52,615 nucleotides of DNA from Flavobacteriales bacterium (GCA_022448105.1 JAKVAV010000006.1:96116-148730); one strand, 5' to 3'; shown: positions 17,375 to 26,454, numbered from the stretch's first letter. Numbers and translations are program-made. Notes: a model not told the origin generated them from the letters alone.

Positions 17375-18631
17375 ATGAAAAGCACATATTACCTTTTGTC
17401 AGCAGCTCTAATAGGTCTGTTCACCATTGCTGCTACCTCCAAAAATGATAGTGAAGTAAAGGTCACCGTGATCAAACACAAAGGACTAGAGACTTTAGTA
17501 CTGGACACGACATTTGACGAGTCGACAGGATACACTGTTGAGCAATTTCTAATAGATAATGATCTAAACCCCGAGAAAACTGAGATCATCGATACTGAGG
17601 AATTCAATGGAAAATACACATGGAAACGTAATGATTCATTCTTGTTTCTAGATGGTCGAGATGTCAAAGCTGACCTCCCATATCCCAAGACAATAATAGT
17701 CGAAGCTATTATGAAATCTGACAAAGAAGAACTTGAAGAACTGACGGAAAATTTGGAAGAAACAGAAGTATCAGAAGAAATTTATGAAGTCAAAAAAGGC
17801 AATGATAAAAGAGGGACAACGATTACAACCATTGTCAACGGCAAAAAAACAACTACTAAAGAGACCATTCCATCCAGTAAGCTCATGAACATGGATGATG
17901 ATGGATGGAAATCGAATGAAAATATCCAAGAAGCACTCAAAAAGTTGGAAATCGATATCGAGGGATTGGAATTTGATTTCGAAGAATTACAGAAAACGAT
18001 GAGAGACTTCAAAATAGAGTTTATAGAAATTGAAGAGGTCATGAAGAATGACGAGATCGATTTTGAAGCATTGCAGAGCCAGTTTAAAACAGACGTAAAA
18101 GTGATTGTCAATGGAGAAAGCCTTAATGTTGATTCAGAAGATGGTAGTGACAGCTTTCAGTACATTATGACAGAGTCGAATGATCGTCCATATACTGTAA
18201 TAGAAATATCAGCTGGAAAAAGCCTGTCTGGGGATGAAAACGTTTTTGCGGAATTTGAAGCAATAAAAGATTCGGAGTATACTGTAGCCATTGTGACCCG
18301 AACAAACAAGCGAGCAACAATAGAAGATTCAGACATCAATAATGAAGAGGTTTTTATCTCGGATCAAGCCAACCTACCCATTGAAGATTTATTCTATTAC
18401 CCAAACCCAACCAAGGGACAACTCAGATTAGAATTCTTTCTACCTGAAAGAGGTCAAACACAAGTCCAAATTTTTGATGTACAGGGTAGAAAGGTTTATG
18501 AAGACAATCTAGGGAATTTCCAAGGAGCATTCAACAAAGAATTAGACCTCAGCAATTTGGAATCTGGAACGTACGTTATGAATATCATGCAAAATAACCT
18601 TCGCCTAGCGGAGAAAATTATCGTGAACTAA
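17375..18631 (+). CDS. Acidic secreted protein with T9SS sorting domain
   Basis: A 419-residue protein of unknown function. The start is ATG 17375, because it opens a signal peptide (hydrophobic 7-19); the longer reading from 17324 would bury it. The mature part is very rich in Glu and Asp. It has a predicted helical or coiled region in the middle (about residues 185-235, with repeated pattern L-x-x-D-x-E-x-L-E-F-D-F-E-E-L) and a Lys/Thr patch (KRGTTITTIVNGKKTTTKE). Residues about 345-419 (YYPNPTKGQLRLEF onward) are a T9SS type A sorting domain. It is divergent from the two-component system, with a shared operator-like region, so it is a candidate target. It ends at a strong terminator. Confidence 0.7.
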   Translation: MKSTYYLLSAALIGLFTIAATSKNDSEVKVTVIKHKGLETLVLDTTFDESTGYTVEQFLIDNDLNPEKTEIIDTEEFNGKYTWKRNDSFLFLDGRDVKADLPYPKTIIVEAIMKSDKEELEELTENLEETEVSEEIYEVKKGNDKRGTTITTIVNGKKTTTKETIPSSKLMNMDDDGWKSNENIQEALKKLEIDIEGLEFDFEELQKTMRDFKIEFIEIEEVMKNDEIDFEALQSQFKTDVKVIVNGESLNVDSEDGSDSFQYIMTESNDRPYTVIEISAGKSLSGDENVFAEFEAIKDSEYTVAIVTRTNKRATIEDSDINNEEVFISDQANLPIEDLFYYPNPTKGQLRLEFFLPERGQTQVQIFDVQGRKVYEDNLGNFQGAFNKELDLSNLESGTYVMNIMQNNLRLAEKIIVN

Positions 18632-18657
18632 GCACGATAAGGCTAAACATTAAATAG

Positions 18658-18687
18658 AAGCTCCCCTGCGCTAAGGGGAGTTTTTTG
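18658..18687 (+). terminator. Rho-independent terminator after the acidic T9SS gene
   Basis: CTCCCCT (18661-18667) pairs with AGGGGAG (18674-18680) around a six-base loop, extended by A-T pairs on the flanks. A run of six T (18681-18686) follows. It begins 27 bases after the stop codon. Confidence 0.88.
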
Positions 18688-18730
18688 TTTAGAGACAGAA
18701 CACTTTCATCTAGTACATTGTTACTTTTTT

Positions 18731-19255
18731 ATGAATTTCGTAGCAATATTAATAGGCTTGATGGTATCGGCATTTACGCTTAATTTCAATGAAACCGATA
18801 CTAACAATTGGTACATCGTCAACGATGGTGTAATGGGCGGTCTCTCCGAGGGAACAATAGAGTATACCAAAAACACTGTGCTTTTTTCTGGAGAATTAAG
18901 CTTGAAAAACAATGGTGGATTTGCCTCATTTCAAGGTCCCAGAGCGGAATACGATCTGTCCAAGTACGACAAAGTGACAATTCGCCACCGAGGTTATGGA
19001 GGAACGTTTGGTCTGAGGTTTAAAACTGCGGAACCTTATTACATGCCGTATTTTAAAGTAGAATTTGAACCGACTAAGGAATGGTCTGAATCGACATTTG
19101 CCATGAGCGATATTGACCAGTGGAGACTGCTAGACAAAACTGGAAAGAAAATTTCAAATGACGAGTTGGCCAGCATCATAAGGATGGGCATTATTAAAAG
19201 TGATAAAAAAGAAGTCCCATTTGAACTGGAGGTGGATTACATCAAGTTCGAGTAG
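18731..19255 (+). CDS. CIA30 family protein
   Basis: A 174-residue protein matching the CIA30 (complex I intermediate-associated protein 30) domain. The conserved start W-x-I-V-N-D-G-V-M-G-G-L-S is at about residues 27-39. SLKNNGGFASFQGP and the end of the sheet (FELEVDYIKFE) are also typical of this galactose-binding-like fold. In mitochondria the homolog helps assemble respiratory complex I; the bacterial role is not established. The hydrophobic N-terminus (residues 1-15) could be a short signal peptide or membrane anchor. It converges on rluA-like with only three bases between the stop codons. Confidence 0.78.
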   Translation: MNFVAILIGLMVSAFTLNFNETDTNNWYIVNDGVMGGLSEGTIEYTKNTVLFSGELSLKNNGGFASFQGPRAEYDLSKYDKVTIRHRGYGGTFGLRFKTAEPYYMPYFKVEFEPTKEWSESTFAMSDIDQWRLLDKTGKKISNDELASIIRMGIIKSDKKEVPFELEVDYIKFE

Positions 19256-19258
19256 TGA

Positions 19259-20140
19259 TTATTTCCTAAAGGGCTGCAGCTTTTCGAATTTCCGAGGCAC
19301 AACGGCTTTAATCGTCATTACACGTTGGGTTGAGGGATGGTAGAATTTAATTAAGTGGGCAAATAAAAAAAGTCCTCTACCAGATTTTAAGCCTCCAAAT
19401 CTCAAGTCACCGAGTATTGGAAAACCAGCATTTGAGAGGTGAATTCGTATTTGATTTGTTCTACCTGTCTTAGGCTTTGCCTCGATTAAAGTAAGCTCTC
19501 CGAATTGCTTGTGTGTAAATGACAAATGAGCCTTCACTTCTGTGATAGCTTCTTTTCCGTCTATCGCATCTGAAATGGTTGTGATGGAATCGATTTTTCC
19601 GCATACGCATGCCAAATAGGTCTTATCGACCGTTCTCGCCTCAAATTGATTTCCGAGATTTTTTACCGCCGACCTTGTTTTGGCAATGAGTATAACTCCA
19701 GACGTTTGCCTGTCCAACCGATGAACTGGACGAGGTACCTCAAGAGCATCTTTCCTATGCGTAGGTTTTAAATTGAATAATAAGGCATTCTGAAGTGTTC
19801 TGAAAGTATTTCCGCTCACCGGCAAGTCTCCGGGCTTGTGAACCCCAGCGATGTGATCATCCTCAAATATCACTTCGAGTTCCCGCTCATAAACAGATCT
19901 TTCAGTTTCATCTAGAATGACAGTTAGAACATCACCTACTTTGACCCAATAACCCGTATTAGAGGGCTCTTGGTTTACCAATAAAAAAGACCTTTTAATG
20001 GCTTTCTTTACACTTTTTCGAGAAGGAAGCGAATGAAATTTTCCGACTGCATAATCACTGAGTCGTTCTTGGCTGACATGAGTAACTAAATGTGATTCGA
20101 GAATTTTGAATTTATGAATATCACGATTTCCGAGGGACAC
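19259..20140 (-). CDS. RluA family pseudouridine synthase
   Basis: A 293-residue RluA-type enzyme that isomerises uridine to pseudouridine in rRNA or tRNA. The catalytic motif is PRPVHRLDRQTSGVILIAK, with the active-site Asp in HRLDRQTSG. TYLACVCG and LIEAKPKTGRTNQIRIHL are the other conserved motifs. The N-terminal 70 residues resemble an S4-like RNA-binding module. The start is GTG 20138-20140, within the end of the HD gene (20-base overlap), and no downstream ATG is available before the domain. The target RNA site cannot be assigned. Confidence 0.88.
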   Translation of the reverse strand: MSLGNRDIHKFKILESHLVTHVSQERLSDYAVGKFHSLPSRKSVKKAIKRSFLLVNQEPSNTGYWVKVGDVLTVILDETERSVYERELEVIFEDDHIAGVHKPGDLPVSGNTFRTLQNALLFNLKPTHRKDALEVPRPVHRLDRQTSGVILIAKTRSAVKNLGNQFEARTVDKTYLACVCGKIDSITTISDAIDGKEAITEVKAHLSFTHKQFGELTLIEAKPKTGRTNQIRIHLSNAGFPILGDLRFGGLKSGRGLFLFAHLIKFYHPSTQRVMTIKAVVPRKFEKLQPFRK

Positions 20141-20732
20141 TGGCTTTTATTCTTAGAAGGTTTTCTTGCTTCTTCGGTTGAAGATTATTTTTACCAAAAG
20201 CGGTGTGGAAGTGATGAGCTTCAAGGAAGCCCACCTGAAGGTTAATCCAATCATTATCAGACATTTTCGGATTAAAATACTTCAACTCGTCAAAAAGATG
20301 ACGGGAATACCTGTCATATTTATCTGTACCGAGATAGAATAAATCGGCATCTGCTAAAATTTCTTCAAGCCTGGTTCTTGGAGATTGAGGAATCTTCGTA
20401 GCCATAATCATACCACAAATCTGACCAATTTCTTCGGGCGAGTAATCGCTTTCTTCCAAAGCTCTTCTAACCATCTTGCATCCATGCTCCTCGTGATTAT
20501 TAGGAGAATCCAGAAAACCACTATCATGGAACAGCGCGGCTAATTTCAATAACTCTAACTCCCTTAAGGTAACGCCTTCCTCCTTTGCCAAAAGCTCAAC
20601 GGCAATTACAACGAACTCAGTATGCTCCAAAGAATGGTAAGTGTAGCAGGGCTTTAAGTCTTGCAACCTTTCTAAGATTCTTTTTTCATGGAGTTTGAAT
20701 GACATAAACTTAGCTACACTGATTTGTCTCAT
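20121..20732 (-). CDS. HD domain protein (predicted phosphohydrolase)
   Basis: A 203-residue HD-superfamily protein. The metal ligands are visible: YHSLEHT (first His), LFHDSGF (the HD pair) and ILADADLFYLG (last Asp). Such proteins hydrolyse nucleotides or other phosphate esters; the substrate is unknown. ATG 20732 is the longest reading. ATG 20705 (codon 10) would remove nine residues and leave a more typical N-terminus, and I cannot decide between them. The gene overlaps the pseudouridine synthase gene by 20 bases and is probably cotranscribed with it. Confidence 0.75.
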   Translation of the reverse strand: MRQISVAKFMSFKLHEKRILERLQDLKPCYTYHSLEHTEFVVIAVELLAKEEGVTLRELELLKLAALFHDSGFLDSPNNHEEHGCKMVRRALEESDYSPEEIGQICGMIMATKIPQSPRTRLEEILADADLFYLGTDKYDRYSRHLFDELKYFNPKMSDNDWINLQVGFLEAHHFHTAFGKNNLQPKKQENLLRIKASVPRKS

Positions 20733-20858
20733 CCCAAAGATGAAAATATAGTTTCTATTGAACTAAAATCGGAAACGGTGTTTCAAAAAAACTTTGTTCT
20801 TTTATAATTATCTGTAGGTGTAAATTTCTTGCACTGGCGAAAATTCTAAAATCAAATT

Positions 20859-21632
20859 ATGCTTTCGAAGAAATTCAAACGAAGTCAGAAAGTTTCGAAA
20901 ACAGGTTTTCGATATCGAGGCTTGACCTCTAGCCGACTAGAAAATTTGATCGATGCCGTTTTCGGTTTTTCCATCACTCTTCTTGTCATTGCCTCGGAAG
21001 TACCCAGAGATTATGTCGAACTGCAGGCATCGATGTATAGTTTTAGCGGATTTATTTTTTGCATTCTTCTATTGCTCAGTATCTGGAACAATCAAAACAA
21101 CTTCTTTCTGCACTATGGTCTCCAGGATGAGACTATTAAGATTTTGACCTTTCTTTTTCTCTTTCTTTTGCTGTTTTATATCTACCCTCTCAAGTATTTA
21201 TTCTCGTATTTAGGAACAGCTATTTACGCTCAAATTATGATTGGATTTGGCGACAAATCAGAAGCTCTAGTTATGGCAGTGGATAAACTGAACGAATCAG
21301 CTCTTTCTGAGGCTGAGTGGAGGGATATTATGATTCGTTTTGGGCTGGGGCTATTTCTCATCTATGCATTACTTGCCTTAATGCACCTGCATGCGCTGCG
21401 CAAAAAAAAAGAACTAGAGCTCAACTCACTAGAAGAATTTGAAACCGGAACCGCCATTAGAAGCTACATAATCCTTATGATTATCGCTTTCAGCTCTATT
21501 TTGGTTGTTGCTATTTTTGGAGGTGTAGGTGCTGTATACGCGGGATCAATTTATGGGGCTATTCCACTCTTTTTGATACTATTGAAAAAAAAACGTATTC
21601 AGAAGTTTAGAAAACTCACAAAGACAGATTAA
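20859..21632 (+). CDS. TMEM175-like (DUF1211) membrane protein
   Basis: A 257-residue integral membrane protein with about six hydrophobic segments. The first segment, RLENLIDAVFGFSITLLVIA, aligns with the TMEM175 pore motif R-x-x-x-F-S-D-x-x-x-A-I-x-x-T-L-L, but the conserved F-S-D is L-I-D here. Prokaryotic TMEM175 proteins are leaky potassium channels; the altered motif makes channel function uncertain. The N-terminus has a basic cytoplasmic tail of about 25 residues. It converges on the adenylate cyclase gene and the two stop codons share the palindrome TTAA (21629-21632). Confidence 0.62.
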   Translation: MLSKKFKRSQKVSKTGFRYRGLTSSRLENLIDAVFGFSITLLVIASEVPRDYVELQASMYSFSGFIFCILLLLSIWNNQNNFFLHYGLQDETIKILTFLFLFLLLFYIYPLKYLFSYLGTAIYAQIMIGFGDKSEALVMAVDKLNESALSEAEWRDIMIRFGLGLFLIYALLALMHLHALRKKKELELNSLEEFETGTAIRSYIILMIIAFSSILVVAIFGGVGAVYAGSIYGAIPLFLILLKKKRIQKFRKLTKTD

Positions 21633-24600
21633 TCATTCCCTAGAACCCTCTCAACGAAATACATTTCAATTTCTCCTTTTCCCTTTGTTGTGATCTTGCC
21701 CCTATTTATGAATTTGAAATATCCTAAACTTTGGGTTGCTTCGACTCTGTTTATGGCAGTTCGCTCAGTCCCCTTCAGCAGGTGATAGGTCGATTTAGAA
21801 ATATTCACTTTTCCAACTTCTCCCGAACCCTCCATTCTACTCGCTGTATTTACGGTATCTCCCCAAATATCATATTGAAATTTTTTTAGGCCCACTATTC
21901 CCGCAACTACTGGCCCAGTATGCACGCCAATTCTAATTTCAAAATAAGGTAATCCGGCATGAATCTTTTTCTGCTTGCCTAGTTCGATGAAGTCTCTAAT
22001 TTCAAATGCGGCCTTAACCACATCAAACGCATGAGTATCGTTAGGTAATGGGAGGCCTCCTGCTGCCATGTATGCATCTCCAATAGTCTTTATCTTTTCG
22101 ATGCCGTTATTTTCACAAATACGGTCGAAGGCAGAGAAACACTCATTCAAATCTTTAACTAATTCTTTCGGGCTAAGGTTTTCGCTTAATGCAGTAAATC
22201 CTTTAAAATCTGTAAATAAGACCGTGACCTCATCAATCAGTTTTGCCTCGGCTTCACCCTTCATTTTAAGCTCATCGGCCACTTGCTCAGGTAGAATATT
22301 CAAAAGAAGGTTGTCACTTTTATCTCTTTCTATTCTTATCTCCTCTGTACGCTCATCGACGACAAATTCAAGTTGCTTTTGTCTCTTAAGCAGGGTGTTT
22401 GTCCTCCATCGGGTGTAGGAGATCACCCCCAAAATCAGTAGAGCAAAGTAGGTGACAATAGCAACTTTTGAGTAGCGCCATGGCGGTGTAATGGAAAAAC
22501 GAAACTCAGAAACCGGTCCATACTGAGCCCAGTCATTTCTTCCTCGGACTTTCAAGACATAATCGCCATGTGGCAAATCAAGGAAACTGACCTTGGTTTC
22601 ATCTTCAATATCCACCCACACTCCCGAGCCACCATCAAGCATATACTCGTAATTGGCTTTTCCAGCCATATCAAAATTCAGCGATGCAAAATCAATCTCT
22701 ATAAAGTCTTCTCTAAAGGACAGTTCAAGCTCCGTTTTTTCAAACAAGCTCTGGCTTTCCTCCCTTTTTGAGTCCTCATAAATAATCGATGTAAACTTTA
22801 CTGGTAAAGGTATTGCTGGATTAGGAATTTTGGAAGGATCGAAACGCACGCAGCCCAAGCCAGTTGAGACGAAAATATCACCTTGAACAGAAGATTTAAT
22901 TTCGTAGTAAGCGGTCTTAGGAAGTCCAAAATCCGCATCCAAGAACATGACTTTTTTTATGTCAGCCTTCCAGTAATAAATGCCTTTTAGGGAACTGAAC
23001 CAAAAGTTTCCTTCCCTATCAATAGTGAAGTAATCCGTCAATTTAAGCTCGTGATTTGCAGAAGGATCGACAAACTCAAATCTTTCGATGGTATCATTGA
23101 ATACATGCAACCCTTTAGACGTCATTGTAACCAGGCGTCCATCGCTGGTCACTTCCAAAATTCGCGAATCGTCGCCAAGGAGCCCCGACCTCTCGCTTTC
23201 GCTCGATTGAAATCTATCGACTTTTAATGAGGTTGGATCAATTCTTGCGATTCCTTGGTTCCAAGATCCTACCCAAATTTTTCCTTCTCCGCCTTCGATA
23301 ATTTCTTGTCCATTAAATGCTGGAATAATGGTATCAAACTGATAAATACTTCGTCCTTGATGGCGCAATAAACCGTGTTCGGTTGAGACCCAAAGAGCTC
23401 CGCTTGAATCAAATAGGGTGTAATTAATTCTGCTTGGAACATCGCCATGGCTGTCAAAATATTCTTGTACATATGTCTCAGGATCGATGAAGACGGCTGT
23501 TCCTCCCAAATAAGATACCACAAGGCGACCATCTGATGCTTGACTAATGGAGATCACCGGCTTTACACCACCGTCATCTGTTCTGGATCTGTCAAGAGAA
23601 ATAATTCTTTGGATGCCTGTATTTGATTCGTACCTCAGAAGTTTATCTTGGTAAGCATACCACTGCACAGCGTTTTCATCTTCGAAGAAATAGTTTGATT
23701 CTAAGATTTGATTCTGCTCAGGCTCAGTATTCACTCTCACAAAGGAATAATCAATGGAATAGGGAGAATGTAAATAAACGCCTTCCCCTGCCGTTGCAAA
23801 CCAAAGCCTCCCAGAGCTGTCACATTCTATATCTTTAAAATGGGCTTTTAGAGGCTTTCCAGTCTCTGAATTAAGCGGTTCGATAAATTGAATTTCTTTG
23901 TCAAAACGTTGAAGAAGAATGGAGTTTACTACGGCGATACCATTCAGAGTTGCTATCCATAAATTGCCTTGATGGTCAATTTCAAAATCTTCGACCACAA
24001 AACCAGGGAGGTCCCCTTCTCCTCCCGTTGGCAAAAAATGGTAAGTAGTATCAAGCTCAGGATGGTAACGATAAATACCTCCTCCCCATGTACCAATCCA
24101 GTAGGTGCCGATCTCGTCTTCATGGATCTTATTGATATAGGATGGAATTTTAACGTCAAACTCAATTTCTCCCGATTGTGGATTTACAGCCTTAAGAAGT
24201 TGGTCAGAATCATTCTTTGACCGAACAAGAACCCTTCCCTGCAAATCTGAGAAGACAGGGTAACATTCCAATCCAAAAGTTTCTTCACTCCATTGATGAT
24301 CGAGCTCAAATAGATCTTTCTCAGGGGAATATTTGAACGAGTTATAGTCAAGTGTTCGGATAATCAATTCGCCTTGAGCATTTTGGTAGTGGTAGTATGC
24401 TCTCCCGATTTCAACCTTACCTTTTGAAGACATGGCATAGGCGTAATTCTTAAATGAATCGCTTTCGGGCAAGTATTTTGAAATTCCTCCTTGAACCATT
24501 GAGATCCATAGCTGACCATTTTGGTCTAGAAACATATTTTCACCCGACTTATTCATCAAGCTAGAGGAGTCCCCAACTACGCTGTAGTAATCTTTGAAAG

Positions 24601-24808
24601 AACCACCATCGAATCGACTCACACCCGATTCAGTGGAGATCCAAAGAAAGCCATAGCTATCTTCTACGACGGCTTCCGTAATCGGAGAAGTTAGTCCTTG
24701 CTCGATTCCTAAATGCCGAAAATGATACTCTTGAGAATGCGACTTTAAGAGCAAAAGACTTAACAAAAAGAGGAGAAGATTTCTGACCCTCAAAAATGAA
24801 GCCGCCAA
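21629..24808 (-). CDS. Propeller sensor / class III adenylate cyclase
   Basis: A 1059-residue signalling protein. Signal peptide 1-25 is followed by a periplasmic two-component-regulator propeller (repeats such as YGFLWISTESGVSRF, GQLWISMVQGG, GNLWIATLNGIAV, about 30-680). A Y_Y_Y-type beta domain (about 700-785) and one membrane helix (about 790-812) come next, then a coiled linker and a class III nucleotide cyclase domain (about 855-1050). Metal-binding Asp867 (TDFKGF) and Asp911 (TIGDAY), transition-state Asn987 and Arg991 (TVNTASRM) are all present. Lys907 and Asp980 in the base-recognition positions predict ATP, so the product should be cAMP. The start is TTG 24808, as no ATG precedes the signal peptide. 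Confidence 0.85.
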   Translation of the reverse strand: MAASFLRVRNLLLFLLSLLLLKSHSQEYHFRHLGIEQGLTSPITEAVVEDSYGFLWISTESGVSRFDGGSFKDYYSVVGDSSSLMNKSGENMFLDQNGQLWISMVQGGISKYLPESDSFKNYAYAMSSKGKVEIGRAYYHYQNAQGELIIRTLDYNSFKYSPEKDLFELDHQWSEETFGLECYPVFSDLQGRVLVRSKNDSDQLLKAVNPQSGEIEFDVKIPSYINKIHEDEIGTYWIGTWGGGIYRYHPELDTTYHFLPTGGEGDLPGFVVEDFEIDHQGNLWIATLNGIAVVNSILLQRFDKEIQFIEPLNSETGKPLKAHFKDIECDSSGRLWFATAGEGVYLHSPYSIDYSFVRVNTEPEQNQILESNYFFEDENAVQWYAYQDKLLRYESNTGIQRIISLDRSRTDDGGVKPVISISQASDGRLVVSYLGGTAVFIDPETYVQEYFDSHGDVPSRINYTLFDSSGALWVSTEHGLLRHQGRSIYQFDTIIPAFNGQEIIEGGEGKIWVGSWNQGIARIDPTSLKVDRFQSSESERSGLLGDDSRILEVTSDGRLVTMTSKGLHVFNDTIERFEFVDPSANHELKLTDYFTIDREGNFWFSSLKGIYYWKADIKKVMFLDADFGLPKTAYYEIKSSVQGDIFVSTGLGCVRFDPSKIPNPAIPLPVKFTSIIYEDSKREESQSLFEKTELELSFREDFIEIDFASLNFDMAGKANYEYMLDGGSGVWVDIEDETKVSFLDLPHGDYVLKVRGRNDWAQYGPVSEFRFSITPPWRYSKVAIVTYFALLILGVISYTRWRTNTLLKRQKQLEFVVDERTEEIRIERDKSDNLLLNILPEQVADELKMKGEAEAKLIDEVTVLFTDFKGFTALSENLSPKELVKDLNECFSAFDRICENNGIEKIKTIGDAYMAAGGLPLPNDTHAFDVVKAAFEIRDFIELGKQKKIHAGLPYFEIRIGVHTGPVVAGIVGLKKFQYDIWGDTVNTASRMEGSGEVGKVNISKSTYHLLKGTERTAINRVEATQSLGYFKFINRGKITTKGKGEIEMYFVERVLGND

Positions 24809-24851
24809 TCGTTTCGATTCTGTTATTTTGAGGGTTCTCAGGAGAATCTTT

Positions 24852-25130
24852 TTATAGGAGTTTATAGGTCATCCAAAGTAAAGAAACCGCAACAATTATA
24901 GAAGTAACAATCCAGATTCGCATTTCACGTCGTTTTGACTTTCTAATTCCTTCTTTGAGGTTTTCTGGCTCAATCTCTTCTAGCTTCTCTAAGACCGGTG
25001 ATTTCTTGGATTCTTTGACATGATTGTAGGAATGCCTCTGCCAAAAATGACGTTTTCTTTTGGCCTGGAGCAATTCTCTATTGGGAGCATAACACTCCAT
25101 CATATCTCTCTCATAAGCAAAAGGTGACAT
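24852..25130 (-). CDS. Small C-terminally anchored membrane protein
   Basis: A 92-residue protein of unknown function. The first 68 residues are charged and basic, with a Glu/Lys-rich stretch around 43-67. A single hydrophobic segment at about 72-92 (WIVTSIIVAVSLLWMTYKLL) ends the protein, so it looks tail-anchored with a cytoplasmic domain. It starts with ATG 25130, 11 bases after the previous gene, and precedes the adenylate cyclase gene by 43 bases. No family recognised. The position suggests cotranscription with the cyclase. Confidence 0.6.
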   Translation of the reverse strand: MSPFAYERDMMECYAPNRELLQAKRKRHFWQRHSYNHVKESKKSPVLEKLEEIEPENLKEGIRKSKRREMRIWIVTSIIVAVSLLWMTYKLL

Positions 25131-25141
25131 CAGCTATATTG

Positions 25142-25480
25142 CTACAGAATGCTCCATCCAGAAATCAGAACTAGACACAAGTTAATCACAAGCAAAACTA
25201 TACCCAATTGATTTTTTGACTCTTCAACCATCTTTCCAGCAAGGGTAACAACGATGATGGAGAGAATGAGTAAAACTCCATTAAAAAGAAAAGAACTTAT
25301 GATTTCAGGAATCACCCAAAAGGCATTGAACATCTCTACCTTTTCATCGTAGGAAATTTCTGGATTCATTTTGCCAATCAAATACCATGATGACACAGCT
25401 CCAAGATGAAGAACGGTAACAACAGCGGCAAAGGGAATAACCCATTTTTGACCTCTGCGCTTATCTCGAGATTCTTCCAT
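25142..25480 (-). CDS. Small three-helix membrane protein
   Basis: A 112-residue protein of unknown function with three hydrophobic segments (about 13-36, 50-80 and 92-112) and a strongly basic start (SRDKRRGQK). It starts with ATG 25480, eight bases after the FkbM-like gene, and ends 11 bases before the next small membrane protein gene, so the three form a tight unit. No family could be named. Confidence 0.6.
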   Translation of the reverse strand: MEESRDKRRGQKWVIPFAAVVTVLHLGAVSSWYLIGKMNPEISYDEKVEMFNAFWVIPEIISSFLFNGVLLILSIIVVTLAGKMVEESKNQLGIVLLVINLCLVLISGWSIL

Positions 25481-25488
25481 TATGTTTT

Positions 25489-26367
25489 CTAAATTGACTC
25501 AGAATCGTCTCCTCTAATGTAATCCCAATCTTTTATATCTTCAAAGCCTTTGTGACCCTCCCAAACAGATGGATGGCTCAAAACAGACTCCACACTAACT
25601 TCTGGAATTAGATCATCGGCTAAACCGTTTTTCACGAAAATGAAATTGAAGCCCAATTCGTTTGCGCCAACGAGACGGTAACCTTTCTTCTGGGCAAGCT
25701 TGGTCATGGCGATAGGCGAAGCACCATGATAGAGCGGATGCTTCCCTGGGTAGGAATAGTTCGGGTCGTAAGGAACTACGATATCTTCCAAACCAAATTC
25801 ATTATGCGTTTCTATTATGACGACTTGAGGACTAATCACCTCAAGCACATCCCAAACCCAGTAGTCGTAACCATCTATATCGATGGATAAGAGTCCAATC
25901 TCACCCTCAAATCCCTGACTTTTGATGAGCTGATTAACATTCTCACGATTGACTTTTGCGCAAAGAAATTTAGGCGGATAAAACCATGAATGAGGATACT
26001 TACTGAAAAATCGTTTGCCCCTTTTAATACTTTTTGGATTGCCGTCAATAAATAATCCTCTCCAGCCAAAGTTGAAATAGAGATTTGCAGAGTTGCTATT
26101 CACGCCGTCGTCCGAACCGATTTCGACGAAAGTCTTATTCGACATTCCAAGAACCGAGAAAATAAACAGCAGCATTCCGTCCTCTTCAAACTGCGAATAC
26201 ACCCGAAAACCTGTTTCAGAAATAGAAGAAAGCTCGCCGCTCAACATTTGCTCACGGTATTTGAGATACAACTGCCTTTGGCCAATTTGAACTGACGGCA
26301 TGAACCTATTTCTGATCTTGAATATCAGTAGACGGTCTTTCAGAAAATTCTTAATCGCACTAATCAA
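25489..26367 (-). CDS. FkbM-like methyltransferase domain protein
   Basis: A protein of up to 292 residues resembling FkbM-type SAM methyltransferases. FVEIGSDDGVNSNSANLYF fits the SAM-binding motif, GWRGLFIDGNPKSIKRG the next strand and acidic residue, and LLSIDIDGYDYWVW the catalytic-region Asp-x-Asp. Related proteins often act in polysaccharide or glycan clusters. The start is uncertain: TTG 26367 gives the full length, while ATG 26301 (codon 23) removes a basic amphipathic stretch. It leads a compact reverse unit of small membrane proteins followed by the cyclase gene. Activity and substrate are unknown. Confidence 0.6.
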   Translation of the reverse strand: MISAIKNFLKDRLLIFKIRNRFMPSVQIGQRQLYLKYREQMLSGELSSISETGFRVYSQFEEDGMLLFIFSVLGMSNKTFVEIGSDDGVNSNSANLYFNFGWRGLFIDGNPKSIKRGKRFFSKYPHSWFYPPKFLCAKVNRENVNQLIKSQGFEGEIGLLSIDIDGYDYWVWDVLEVISPQVVIIETHNEFGLEDIVVPYDPNYSYPGKHPLYHGASPIAMTKLAQKKGYRLVGANELGFNFIFVKNGLADDLIPEVSVESVLSHPSVWEGHKGFEDIKDWDYIRGDDSESI

Positions 26368-26454
26368 GTGAATGGGAGTTTTTCATCATAACGCGTAAAT
26401 ATCGAAAAGCTCTCGAAATAGAAGAAGAATATGATATTTGATTGGGTAATCTGG

